From Variovorax boronicumulans (GTDB taxonomy: Bacteria > Pseudomonadota > Gammaproteobacteria > Burkholderiales > Burkholderiaceae_C): DNA of 64,000 bases. The notes under the pieces are model-generated. The model was not told the origin of the DNA. It saw only the letters and a program-made list of their open reading frames with translations, and did not search any database. Both the position numbers and the translations under genes were made by a program. Positions 54,568-63,013 of the stretch are shown piece after piece (within the stretch, counting starts at the first letter, position 1; each line of letters starts with the position of its first letter). The stretch lies in assembly GCF_019352895.1 (NCBI RefSeq), contig NZ_JAAAFX010000009.1, forward strand, positions 1,041,968 to 1,105,967, written 5' to 3'.

Positions 54568-56181
54568 TTATTCGGCGGCGCCGGTCAGGGGGCGCGGCGA
54601 CGCGCGCAGCTCGGGTGCGGCACCGGCGCGGTAGACCGCGGGCGGCGGCACGGGATGCTCTTCGGGCCCCTTGCGGATGGCCTTGAGCATCAGCTTCATC
54701 TCGATCACGAACAGCGTGGTGTAGATCGCCACGAAGCCTGCGATGGTGATCAGCAGCGTGGTCACGCCGAGGTTCGACACGGCCACGGCCGTGGGCAGCA
54801 CGCCCTCGATCACCCAGGGCTGGCGGCCGACCTCGGCCACGATCCAGCCGCACTCGGCGGCGATCCACGGCAGCGGGATCGCGAACACCGCGACCTTGAG
54901 CAGCCAGGGATGCGCATCGAGCCGGCGCCGTGTCGACAGCACGAAGAAGGTGCCGGTCAGCAGGATGAAGAACATGCCCAGCCCGACCATGATGCGGAAG
55001 GACCAGTAGAGCGGCGCCACCGCCGGCACCGTGTCCCAGGCGGCCTTCTTGATCTGCTCGGGCGTGGCCTGGCGCGGGTCGTCGACATAGCGCTTGAGCA
55101 GCAGCGCGTAGCCCATCGACTGGCCGTTGGCTTCGAAGGCCTCGCGCGCGGCGGCCGGCACTGCGGCGTCGCTGCCGGCCGCGCGGATGGTCTGCAGCGC
55201 GTCGTAGGCCTTGATGCCGTCGTGGATGTGCACCTCGGCACGCTCGACCAGTTCCTCGATGCCGGGGATCACGGTGTCGAGCGAGCGCGTGCCGATCAGG
55301 CCCATCACGGCCGGGATGTGGATCGCGTAGTGCGTCTCGCGCGCGGCCTGGTCGGGGAAACCGAAGGCGGTGAAGGCGGCCGGTGCCGGCTCGGTCTTCC
55401 ACATGGCCTCGATCGAGGCCAGCTTCATCTTCTGGTGCTCGGTCGAGAGGTAGCCGCTCTCGTCGCCCAGCACCACCACCGACAGCGAGGCCGCGAGGCC
55501 GAAGGACGCGGCCACGGTCATCGAGCGCTTGGCGAGCTCCAGGTGACGGCCCTTGAGCACATACCAGGCCGACACGCCCAGCACGAAGATCGCCGCCACC
55601 GTGTAGCCGGCCGACACCGTGTGCACGAACTTGGCCTGCGCCACCGGGTTGGTCAGCACGGCGAAGAAGTCGGTCACTTCCATGCGCATGGTCTGCGGAT
55701 TGAAGGCCGAGCCCACCGGGTTCTGCATCCAGCCGTTGGCGATCAGGATCCACAGCGCCGAGAAGTTCGAGCCGATGGCCACGGCCCAGGTGGTCATCAG
55801 GTGGCCGACCTTGCTGAGCTTGTCCCAGCCGAAGAAGAACAGGCCGACGAAGGTGGCCTCGAGGAAGAAGGCCATCAGGCCCTCGATGGCCAGCGGGGCG
55901 CCGAAGACGTCGCCCACGTAGTGGCTGTAGTAGCTCCAGTTCATGCCGAACTGGAACTCCATCACGATGCCCGTGGCCACGCCCATCGCGAAGTTGATGC
56001 CGAACAGCACGCCCCAGAACTTGGTCATGTCGCGCCAGACCGTGCGCCCGGTCATCACGTAGACCGTCTCCATGATGGCGACGATCACCGCGAGGCCGAT
56101 GGTCAGCGGCACGAAAAGGAAGTGGTACAGCGCCGTGAGGGCGAACTGCAATCGGGAGAGTGCGACGATGTCGAGGTCCAT
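54568..56181 (-). CDS. cydA: Cytochrome bd ubiquinol oxidase subunit I
   Basis: 537 residues. It opens MDLDIVALSRLQFALTALYHFLFVPLTIG with H20, the haem b595 ligand. GDESGYLSTEHQKMKLASIEAMWKTEPAPAAFTAFGFPDQ begins the Q loop, where quinol is oxidised, and GWIVAEVGRQPWVIEGVLPTAVAVS follows later. The length suggests the long Q-loop form. It reduces oxygen to water without pumping protons, giving high oxygen affinity. It follows cydC by 48 bases. Confidence 0.98.
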   Translation of the reverse strand: MDLDIVALSRLQFALTALYHFLFVPLTIGLAVIVAIMETVYVMTGRTVWRDMTKFWGVLFGINFAMGVATGIVMEFQFGMNWSYYSHYVGDVFGAPLAIEGLMAFFLEATFVGLFFFGWDKLSKVGHLMTTWAVAIGSNFSALWILIANGWMQNPVGSAFNPQTMRMEVTDFFAVLTNPVAQAKFVHTVSAGYTVAAIFVLGVSAWYVLKGRHLELAKRSMTVAASFGLAASLSVVVLGDESGYLSTEHQKMKLASIEAMWKTEPAPAAFTAFGFPDQAARETHYAIHIPAVMGLIGTRSLDTVIPGIEELVERAEVHIHDGIKAYDALQTIRAAGSDAAVPAAAREAFEANGQSMGYALLLKRYVDDPRQATPEQIKKAAWDTVPAVAPLYWSFRIMVGLGMFFILLTGTFFVLSTRRRLDAHPWLLKVAVFAIPLPWIAAECGWIVAEVGRQPWVIEGVLPTAVAVSNLGVTTLLITIAGFVAIYTTLFVIEMKLMLKAIRKGPEEHPVPPPAVYRAGAAPELRASPRPLTGAAE

Positions 56182-56229
56182 GGGGAGGTTCCTTTCGTTT
56201 CTTCTTCGGTCGTGGCGTCGTGTGTGGCG

Positions 56230-57978
56230 TCAGTCGGGGCGCAGGGTGCGCAGCGCGGCCTCGAAGGCCGGGGTGCCGCGTGCGAGGTCGGCCGTGAGGC
56301 GGCCGTCGTTGAGGCACAGCAGCCGGTCGGCCAGTGCGGCCTCTCGGCGCAGGTGGGTGGCGATCAGCAGCGTGTGGCCCTGTGCCGCGCCCGCCAGGCG
56401 CTGCAGCACGTCGTGGGCCGTGGCCGTGTCGAGCGCTTCGGTGGCTTCGTCCAGCAGCCAGAAGGGGGCGTCGCGCAGCAGCAGCCGTGCGAGCGCGAGC
56501 CGGCGCAATTGGCCGCCCGACAGGCCCAGCCCGCCCTCGCCCAGCGCGGTGTCGAGCCCGGCCGCAGTGGCGCGCACTTCGGCGGCCAGGCCCGCGGCCT
56601 CGAGCACCGACCAGAGCCGCGCATCGTCGGCCGAAGGGTCGGCCAGCCGCAGGTTGTCGCGCAGGTCGTCCTGGAACAGCTCGGTGCGCTGCGTGAGCAG
56701 GCAGTGCGGCGGCACGCGCAGTTCGCCCTGCGTGGGCGCGAGTTCGCCGGCCAGCACCGACAGCAGCGTCGACTTGCCGGCGCCGCTGGGGCCGATCAAC
56801 GCCACGCGCTCGCCGGGCGCGATCGTGAAGGAGATGCCGTGCAGCGCCTGCACCGCGCTGCCTTCGTAGCCGGCGACGATGTCGTGCAGGCGGATGTCGT
56901 CGGACGCGGCGGCCGGCGCCGGCAGCGCGGTGTCGTGCATGCGCGGCGCAAGGCGGCGCACCGCCAGCCAGGTGCGGCCGGCCTCGAGCGCGCCACGGCG
57001 CAGTGCGGCGAAGGGCTCGGTGGCGGTCAGGGCCAGCAGCAGGGCCAGCGCCGCAGCCGGGGCGCCGATCGCGCCCTCGCCCGCCAGCGCGCCGACGGCC
57101 AGCAGCACCCCGACCAGCGTCAGCGTCCCCGCCAGGCCATAGCCCATGCCGGCGCGCAGCTCGAGGCGGTTGAGCGCCAGGTCGGCGCGCGCCATCCGGC
57201 GGTCGGCCGCGGCCAATGCCTCGCATTGCGCATCGAGCCGGCCCGCCATCGCGAGCTCGGTCTGGCCGGCCACGAGGTCGACCGCGCGGGCACGCAGCGC
57301 TTCCATGGCCTGCGCGCGCCGCATCGCATGCGGCTTGGCGCGCTGCGCCACGACCCAGGCCATGCCCCAGCCGAAGGCGATCAGCCAGGTCGCCAGCGCG
57401 ATGCCCAGGCCGAGGTGCATGAAGCCCAGCACCGTGCCCGCCAGCAGCGCCGCGCCGAGGGCCGCGATGGCCGGCACGATCAGCCGCAGGTAGAGCGATT
57501 CGAGCGCATCGATGTCGGCGGTCAGCCGGAACAGCAGCCGGGCCGGCCGTGCCTGCAGCCGGCGTGCCGCCTCGGGCCGGGCCCAGCCGCGGAACAGCTG
57601 CTCGCGCAGGTCGGCCAGCGCGGCGAAGGTGGCGTCGTGCGTCACCAGGCGCTCGCCGTAGCGCGCGCCGGTGCGGCCCAGCGCCAGCAGACGGATGCCG
57701 GCCGAGGGCGCGAACACGTCGAACACCAGCGCGGTGCTGGCACTCAGGCCGGCCAGCGCGGTGGCGGTGATGAACCAGCCCGACAGGCCCAGCAGCGCCA
57801 TGCCCATCAGCACGGTGATGGCGGCCAGCGCGGCGCCCAGCGCGAGCCGGCGCGGCGCGGTGGCGAGCAAGGGGCGCAGGACGGTCCGCAGCTCGCTGGC
57901 GGCACGGCGCGGCCGCACGACCCGTCCCCGGAAACCAGGGAGGCGGCGACGCGTCTTCAGGGGAATGCTCGTGGTCAT
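56230..57978 (-). CDS. cydC: Heme/thiol ABC exporter subunit CydC
   Basis: 582 residues: an N-terminal six-helix transmembrane domain and an ATPase domain with Walker A GPSGAGKST, the signature LSGGQLRRLALARLLLRDAPFWLLDE and the Walker B that follows. CydDC exports glutathione and cysteine (and binds haem) and is needed for cytochrome bd assembly. Its ATG overlaps the cydD stop (ATGA). Confidence 0.95.
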   Translation of the reverse strand: MTTSIPLKTRRRLPGFRGRVVRPRRAASELRTVLRPLLATAPRRLALGAALAAITVLMGMALLGLSGWFITATALAGLSASTALVFDVFAPSAGIRLLALGRTGARYGERLVTHDATFAALADLREQLFRGWARPEAARRLQARPARLLFRLTADIDALESLYLRLIVPAIAALGAALLAGTVLGFMHLGLGIALATWLIAFGWGMAWVVAQRAKPHAMRRAQAMEALRARAVDLVAGQTELAMAGRLDAQCEALAAADRRMARADLALNRLELRAGMGYGLAGTLTLVGVLLAVGALAGEGAIGAPAAALALLLALTATEPFAALRRGALEAGRTWLAVRRLAPRMHDTALPAPAAASDDIRLHDIVAGYEGSAVQALHGISFTIAPGERVALIGPSGAGKSTLLSVLAGELAPTQGELRVPPHCLLTQRTELFQDDLRDNLRLADPSADDARLWSVLEAAGLAAEVRATAAGLDTALGEGGLGLSGGQLRRLALARLLLRDAPFWLLDEATEALDTATAHDVLQRLAGAAQGHTLLIATHLRREAALADRLLCLNDGRLTADLARGTPAFEAALRTLRPD

Positions 57979-59672
57979 AGCTGAATGACGCGGTTCATGC
58001 GCGCGGCGAGCAAAGGGTCGTGCGTCACGGCGATCAATGTCTTGCCGCGCGCGAGTTCGATCAGCGCATCGGCCACGCGCTCGGCCGTCTCGGTGTCGAG
58101 GTGCGCGGTGGGTTCGTCGACCAGCAGCAGGTCGGCCTCGGGTTGCGCAGCGATGCGCGCCAGCGCCAGCCGCACGGCCTCGCCGCCCGACAGCCCGCTG
58201 CCGCCCTCGCCCAGCGCGGTGGCGGGATGGGCCTGCGCCACGCCGCCCAGGGCGGCGAAGCGCATCGCCTGTTCGACCTGCGGGCCGTGCACGCCGTCGC
58301 GCCCCAGCGCCACGTTGGCCTGCACCGATCCCGCGAACACATGCGGGCGCTGGCCCATCCAGCCGATGCGGCGGCGCAGGCCGGCGGCGCTCGCGTCGTT
58401 CAACGCGACGCCGCCGATGGCAATCTCGCCCGAATCGGCCGGCACCAGGCCCGCGATCAGGCTCAGCAGCGCGGTCTTGCCGACACCGCTGGCGCCCATC
58501 AGCGCGACGTGTTCACCGGGCGCGATGCGCAGGTCGAAGCCTTGCAGCACCGGCGCTTCACCGGCATGGCCGAAGCGCAGGTCGCGGATGCGGACCGTGG
58601 GCGCGCCGACGCGCTCGCCCACGGCCGCCTGGGCCTGCGCGCCAGGCAGTGGCACGCCGCCTTCGGCCAGCCCGTCGAGCGCATCGAGCGCCGCCTCGCC
58701 GGCCGCGCGGTCGTGCCACACGGCCGACAGCTCGCGCAGCGGTTCGTAGAAGGCGGGCGCCAGCAACAGCACGAACAGGCCTTCGCCCAGCGTGAGGCGC
58801 GTGCCCCAGCTGCCGAATTCCAGCGTGCCCAGCAGATGGAAGCCGACGTAGACCGCGACCATCGCCACGCCCAGCGCCGCGAACAGCTCCAGCACCGCGG
58901 ACGACAGGAAGGCGATGCGCAGCACGGCCATGGTGCGGCGGCGCAGCGACTGCGCGGCCTCGCCCAGCCGGCGCGCGGTGGCGTCGACCGCACCCAGCGC
59001 GCGCAGCGTGGCCAGGCCGCGCAGCCGGTCGAGCAGGAAGGCGTTCATGCCGCCCATCGCCACCATCTGCTGCTGGCTCGCGGCCTGCGCGCGCCAGCCC
59101 ACGATGGCCATGAACAGCGGGATCAGCGGTGCCGTGACCAGCAGGATCAGCGCCGCCACCCAGGAAAACCAGGCCACCAGCGGCAGGATGCACAGCGGCA
59201 CCAGCACGGCGCGCCAGCGGGCGGGCTGGTAGCGCGCGAGATACGGCAGCACCGCCTCGGCCTGCTCGGCGATCGCGCTGGCCGCCAGGCCCGAGGCCGG
59301 GCGGCGCGCATCGAGCGGCGAGCGGGCGGCCAGCGCCCGCGCCACCTGCGCGCGCAGCACCGAGAGCTGTACGCGCACATCGCCGAACACGCGCCGAGCG
59401 CCCCAGGCTTCGCAGGCCGCGCGCGCCATGCCGAGCACCAGCACGCCTACGGCCGGCAGCCACACCGCCGCCATGCCCTCCCCTGCGCCCAGCCCCTGCA
59501 CCGCCCAGGCCAGCAAGGCGGCCTGCGGCAACCAGAACAGGGCCGCGGCGCCCTGCACCAGGCTGCCGATGCCGGGGGCGGCCAGGGCGCGCAAGGCATC
59601 GGTCGACCGGCCAGTGGCCTCGGGCGATGGCGTGGTGTGGGAAGGCGACGAAGACATCTTTGTGGGATTCAT
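57975..59672 (-). CDS. cydD: Heme/thiol ABC exporter subunit CydD
   Basis: 565 residues: transmembrane domain (LFWLPQAALLAWAVQGLGAG; RLRGLATLRALGAVDATARRLGEAAQSLRRRTMAVLRIAFLSSAVLELFAALGVAMVAVYVGFHLL) and ATPase domain with Walker A GASGVGKTA, signature LSGGEAVRLALARIA and Walker B LLLVDEPTAHLD. It is the first gene of cydDCABX. No Shine-Dalgarno precedes ATG 59672, which lies 4 bases after the operator palindrome; an ATG at 59657 is an alternative start. Confidence 0.95.
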   Translation of the reverse strand: MNPTKMSSSPSHTTPSPEATGRSTDALRALAAPGIGSLVQGAAALFWLPQAALLAWAVQGLGAGEGMAAVWLPAVGVLVLGMARAACEAWGARRVFGDVRVQLSVLRAQVARALAARSPLDARRPASGLAASAIAEQAEAVLPYLARYQPARWRAVLVPLCILPLVAWFSWVAALILLVTAPLIPLFMAIVGWRAQAASQQQMVAMGGMNAFLLDRLRGLATLRALGAVDATARRLGEAAQSLRRRTMAVLRIAFLSSAVLELFAALGVAMVAVYVGFHLLGTLEFGSWGTRLTLGEGLFVLLLAPAFYEPLRELSAVWHDRAAGEAALDALDGLAEGGVPLPGAQAQAAVGERVGAPTVRIRDLRFGHAGEAPVLQGFDLRIAPGEHVALMGASGVGKTALLSLIAGLVPADSGEIAIGGVALNDASAAGLRRRIGWMGQRPHVFAGSVQANVALGRDGVHGPQVEQAMRFAALGGVAQAHPATALGEGGSGLSGGEAVRLALARIAAQPEADLLLVDEPTAHLDTETAERVADALIELARGKTLIAVTHDPLLAARMNRVIQL

Positions 59673-59676
59673 GTAA

Positions 59677-59707
59677 TTTCAGTATTTACTGAAACTTCCT
59701 GAAGTTT
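59677..59707. promoter_or_regulatory. Two interlocking palindromes upstream of cydDCABX
   Basis: TTTCAGTATTTACTGAAA (59677-59694) is a perfect inverted repeat with 8-base arms. AAACTTCCTGAAGTTT (59692-59707) is another, with 7-base arms. They share AAA. On the minus strand the first ends 4 bases before the cydD start. The second closely resembles the motif at the GbsR/MarR gene (44902-44925). It is a strong operator candidate. Confidence 0.75.
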
Positions 59708-59863
59708 AAAGGATGTGCGCTGCGTTTGCACGGCGCATGATGACCGCGATATGTGAAATGGCCAAAGGCAGGCGCGCACGGCTGCGCCGCCACCGACTCT
59801 CGCGAGGTGGCGAAGGGTGTGCGCAGGGGATTCATTCGAGCGGCGCTGGACGCGCCGTCGTTC

Positions 59864-59884
59864 GCCGCCCAGGCCCTGGGCGGC
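59864..59884 (-). terminator. Hairpin downstream of the nitronate monooxygenase gene
   Basis: GCCGCCCAG / CTGGGCGGC, a 9-bp stem with a 3-base loop, lies 20 bases after the nitronate monooxygenase stop. No T tract follows, so it is a terminator-like or 3'-end hairpin rather than a canonical terminator. It lies between that gene and the cyd control region. Confidence 0.5.
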
Positions 59885-59904
59885 ATCCAGCCAGGACCAG
59901 GCGC

Positions 59905-60867
59905 TTAGAGCGCCAGCCGTGCGCGGGCCGCGAAGTACTCGCGCTTGAGCTTCTCGACGAAGGCCGCGGTGCTGGTGACTTCGGTGATCGCGCCGATGCC
60001 CTGGCCCGAGCCCCAGATGTCCTTCCAGGCCTTGGCCTTGCTGCCGTCGCCCGAGGCGAAGTTCATGGTCTTGAGGTCGCCCTGGGGCAGGTTCGTCGGG
60101 TCCATGCCGGCCGCGACGATGCTGGGTGCGAGGTAGTTGCCGTGCACGCCGGTGAACAGGTTCGAGTAGACGATGTCGTCGGAGCTGCCGTCGACGATGG
60201 CCTGCTTGTAGGCATCGCTGGCGCGGGCTTCCTCGGTCGCGATGAAGGCGGTGCCGATGTAGGCGAAGTCGGCGCCCATGGCCTGTGCCGCCAGCACCGC
60301 GTCGCCGCTGGCGATCGAGCCCGACAGCGCGATCGGGCCGTCGAACCACTGGCGGATTTCCTGGATCAGCGCGAACGGGCTCTTCACGCCCGCGTGGCCG
60401 CCGGCACCGGCCGCCACCGCGATCAGGCCGTCGGCGCCCTTCTCGATCGCCTTCTTGGCGTACTTGTTGTCGATGATGTCGTGCAGCGTCACGCCGCCGT
60501 AGCTGTGCACCGCTTCGTTGACGTCGACGCGCGCGCCCAGCGAGGTGATGACGATCGGCACCTTGTACTTCACGACCATCTCCATGTCGTGCTCGAGCCG
60601 GTCGTTGCTCTTGTGCACGATCTGGTTGATGGCAAAAGGCGCGGCCGGCTTGTCCGGGTTGGCCTTGTTGTAGGCCGCGAGTTCCTCGGTGATCTCGATC
60701 AGCCACTCCTCCAGCTGCGCGGCCGGCCGCGCGTTGAGCGCGGGCATCGCGCCCACCACGCCGGCCTTGCACTGGGCGATCACCAGCTTGGGATTGCTGA
60801 TGATGAAGAGCGGCGAGCCGATGATGGGCAAGGGCAGGTTCGCGAGCACGGGAGGAAGCTTGGACAT
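59905..60867 (-). CDS. Nitronate monooxygenase family protein
   Basis: 320 residues of the FMN-dependent TIM-barrel NMO family: LPLPIIGSPLFIISNPKLVIAQCKAGVVGAMPALNARP, the GADGLIAVAAGAGGHAG motif with the catalytic-type His, and IALSGSIASGDAVLAAQAMGADFAYIGTAFIATEEA. It oxidises propionate-3-nitronate or other nitronates to protect the cell. It stands alone between the cyd operon and the acyl-CoA dehydrogenase. Confidence 0.9.
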   Translation of the reverse strand: MSKLPPVLANLPLPIIGSPLFIISNPKLVIAQCKAGVVGAMPALNARPAAQLEEWLIEITEELAAYNKANPDKPAAPFAINQIVHKSNDRLEHDMEMVVKYKVPIVITSLGARVDVNEAVHSYGGVTLHDIIDNKYAKKAIEKGADGLIAVAAGAGGHAGVKSPFALIQEIRQWFDGPIALSGSIASGDAVLAAQAMGADFAYIGTAFIATEEARASDAYKQAIVDGSSDDIVYSNLFTGVHGNYLAPSIVAAGMDPTNLPQGDLKTMNFASGDGSKAKAWKDIWGSGQGIGAITEVTSTAAFVEKLKREYFAARARLAL

Positions 60868-60910
60868 GTTGCTTTGTCTCTGGAAAGTTGTGGAATGCGG
60901 GATCGGACTT

Positions 60911-61021
60911 CCGGACCCAGAAGGACGACAAGAACGACGCGGGGGTCGCCAAAGAAACTCAAAGCAAATTTTGGTTTTTCTTTCGCGACTTCTGCGTAAC
61001 CTTTGCGACTTCTGCGTCCGG
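60911..61021. repeat. Intergenic repeat family, copy A
   Basis: The ends CCGGACCCAGAA and TTCTGCGTCCGG are inverted copies (11 of 12). Inside, GCGACTTCTGCGT occurs twice, 20 bases apart (60985-60997 and 61005-61017). A second copy of the family lies at 62875-63008, on the other side of the dehydrogenase gene. Confidence 0.65.
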
Positions 61022-61032
61022 GAATCCGTGCG

Positions 61033-62823
61033 TCAGAACGCGTCGAGCGCCAGCGCCGTGACGCTCTCGGCGCCCTCGACGATGCTGTCGCGCAGGCCGG
61101 GCGCCTTGTTGAGGATGTGCTCGGCATAGAAGCGCGCGGTCGCGACCTTGGCCTGCATGAAGGCCACTTCGTGGCCGGCCCGGGCCTGTTCCTCGGCGAT
61201 CAGCAGCGAGCGCGCCAGCTGCCAGCCGGCCACCAGGTTGCCCGCGAGCATCAGGTAGGGCACGCTGCCCGCGAACACCGCGTTGGGCGAGGCCTTGGTC
61301 TGGCCCGCGACGAAGGCCACCACGTCGAGGAAGGCTTCGCGCGCGGCCTTCAGGCGCTTGTGCACCGCGCGTGCATCGGCGCTGTCGCGCTTGGCGAGCT
61401 CGGCTTCGGTGATCTCGATCTGCGCGGCGATGGCCTTGGCGGTCTGGCCGCCGTCGCGCGCGGTCTTGCGGCCCACGAGGTCGTTGGCCTGGATCGCGGT
61501 CGTGCCTTCGTAGATGGTCAGGATCTTCGCGTCGCGGTAGTACTGCGCCGCGCCGGTCTCCTCGATGAAGCCCATGCCGCCATGCACCTGCACGCCCAGC
61601 GAGGTCACTTCCAGGCTCATCTCGGTGCTGTAGCCCTTGACCAGCGGCACCATGAATTCGTAGAAGGCCTGGTTCTGCTTGCGTGCGTCCGCATCGGGAT
61701 GGTGGTGCGACGCGTCGTAGGCTGCGGCGGCCACCGAGGCCATCGCGCGGCAGCCTTCGGTGTAGGCACGCATCGTCATCAGCATGCGCTTGACGTCGGG
61801 GTGGTGGATGATCGCCGCGCTGCCGTTGATCGAACCATCGACCGGGCGGCTCTGCACGCGGTCCTTGGCGTAGGCCACGGCATGCTGGTAGGCGCGCTCG
61901 GCGATCGCGATGCCCTGCATGCCCACCGCATAGCGGGCCGAGTTCATCATGATGAACATGTACTCGAGGCCGCGGTTCTCCTGGCCGACCAGGTAGCCGA
62001 CCGCGCCGCCATGGTCGCCGTACTGCAGCACGGCCGTGGGCGAGGCCTTGATGCCCATCTTGTGCTCGATGCTCACGCAGTGCACGTCGTTGCGCGCACC
62101 CAGCGAGCCGTCTTTCCCGACCATGAACTTGGGCACCACGAACAGGCTGATGCCCTTCACGCCCTCGGGCGCGCCGCTCACGCGGGCCAGCACCAGGTGC
62201 ACGATGTTCTCCGCCATGTCGTGCTCACCGTAGGTGATGAAGATCTTGGTGCCGAAGACCTTGTAGGTGCCATCGGGCTGCGGTTCGGCACGGCTGCGCA
62301 CCAGCGCGAGGTCGCTGCCGGCCTGCGGCTCGGTGAGGTTCATCGTGCCGGTCCACTGGCCGCTCACGAGCTTCTCGAGGTACACCGCCTTGAGTTCGTC
62401 GGAGCCCGCCGTGAGCAGCGCCTCGATCGCACCATCGCTGAGCAGCGGACACAGCGCGAAGCTCATGTTGGCCGAGTTGAGCATCTCGCCGCAGGCCGCG
62501 CCGATGGTCTTGGGCAGGCCCTGGCCGCCGAAGTCCGCGGGGTGCTGCAGGCCCTGCCAGCCGCCCGACACGTACTGCGCGAAGGCGTCCTTGAAGCCCT
62601 TGCTGGTGGTGACTTCGCCGTCCTTGAAGGACGAGGGGTTGCGGTCGCCTTCGACGTTGAGCGGTGCCACCACGTCCTGGTTGAAGCGTGCGCATTCCTC
62701 GAGCACGGCCTGTGCGGTGTCGAGGCCGGCTTCCTCGAAGCCGGGCAGCTTGGCGATCTCGCCGATGTTGGCCAGGTGCTCGATGTCGAACAGCATGTCC
62801 TTGAGGGGGGCGGTGTAGCTCAT
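61033..62823 (-). CDS. Acyl-CoA dehydrogenase (DmdC/AidB-like)
   Basis: 596 residues, longer than a standard acyl-CoA dehydrogenase because of a C-terminal extra domain. Blocks seen: MNLTEPQAGSDLALVRSRA, ITYGEHDMAENIVHLVLARV, SLEVTSLGVQVHGGMGFIEETGAAQYYRDAKILTIYEGTTAIQANDLVGRK with the catalytic-type Glu in YEGTTAIQ. It is a FAD enzyme that passes electrons to ETF, whose genes lie just upstream. A terminator ends 17 bases before its ATG (62823). Confidence 0.93.
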   Translation of the reverse strand: MSYTAPLKDMLFDIEHLANIGEIAKLPGFEEAGLDTAQAVLEECARFNQDVVAPLNVEGDRNPSSFKDGEVTTSKGFKDAFAQYVSGGWQGLQHPADFGGQGLPKTIGAACGEMLNSANMSFALCPLLSDGAIEALLTAGSDELKAVYLEKLVSGQWTGTMNLTEPQAGSDLALVRSRAEPQPDGTYKVFGTKIFITYGEHDMAENIVHLVLARVSGAPEGVKGISLFVVPKFMVGKDGSLGARNDVHCVSIEHKMGIKASPTAVLQYGDHGGAVGYLVGQENRGLEYMFIMMNSARYAVGMQGIAIAERAYQHAVAYAKDRVQSRPVDGSINGSAAIIHHPDVKRMLMTMRAYTEGCRAMASVAAAAYDASHHHPDADARKQNQAFYEFMVPLVKGYSTEMSLEVTSLGVQVHGGMGFIEETGAAQYYRDAKILTIYEGTTAIQANDLVGRKTARDGGQTAKAIAAQIEITEAELAKRDSADARAVHKRLKAAREAFLDVVAFVAGQTKASPNAVFAGSVPYLMLAGNLVAGWQLARSLLIAEEQARAGHEVAFMQAKVATARFYAEHILNKAPGLRDSIVEGAESVTALALDAF

Positions 62824-62839
62824 GGTCTCTCCAGATACG

Positions 62840-62864
62840 AAAAAGGCACCGCGAACGGTGCCTT
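62840..62864 (-). terminator. Intrinsic terminator directly before the acyl-CoA dehydrogenase start
   Basis: On the minus strand, AAGGCACC-gttcgc-GGTGCCTT continues into a T run (62840-62844). It ends the etfBA transcript or attenuates entry into the dehydrogenase gene: the T run lies 17 bases upstream of its ATG. Confidence 0.85.
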
Positions 62865-62874
62865 CATGAATGCG

Positions 62875-63008
62875 GGCTGCCGGACGCAGAGGACGCGAAG
62901 GATTCGCAGAAGACGCAAAAGGAATCCAAAGGGGACTCCAAGGATTTGAAGTCTGGCTCTTTCGAGTTTTTTCGCGATGTCTCGGCGTCCCTCGGTGTCC
63001 GGCTGCCC
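62875..63008. repeat. Intergenic repeat family, copy B
   Basis: The ends GGGCTGCCGGACGCAGAGG and CCTCGGTGTCCGGCTGCCC form an imperfect inverted repeat over 130 bases. The internal CGC/GAAGG/GCAGA units are relatives of copy A (60911-61021). It fills most of the spacer between etfA and the dehydrogenase terminator. Confidence 0.6.
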
Positions 63009-63013
63009 GTGTT

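Noticed and set aside
59710..59860. FNR/Anr-type site upstream of the cyd operon
   Set aside because: No TTGAT-N4-ATCAA-like sequence is visible in the spacer.
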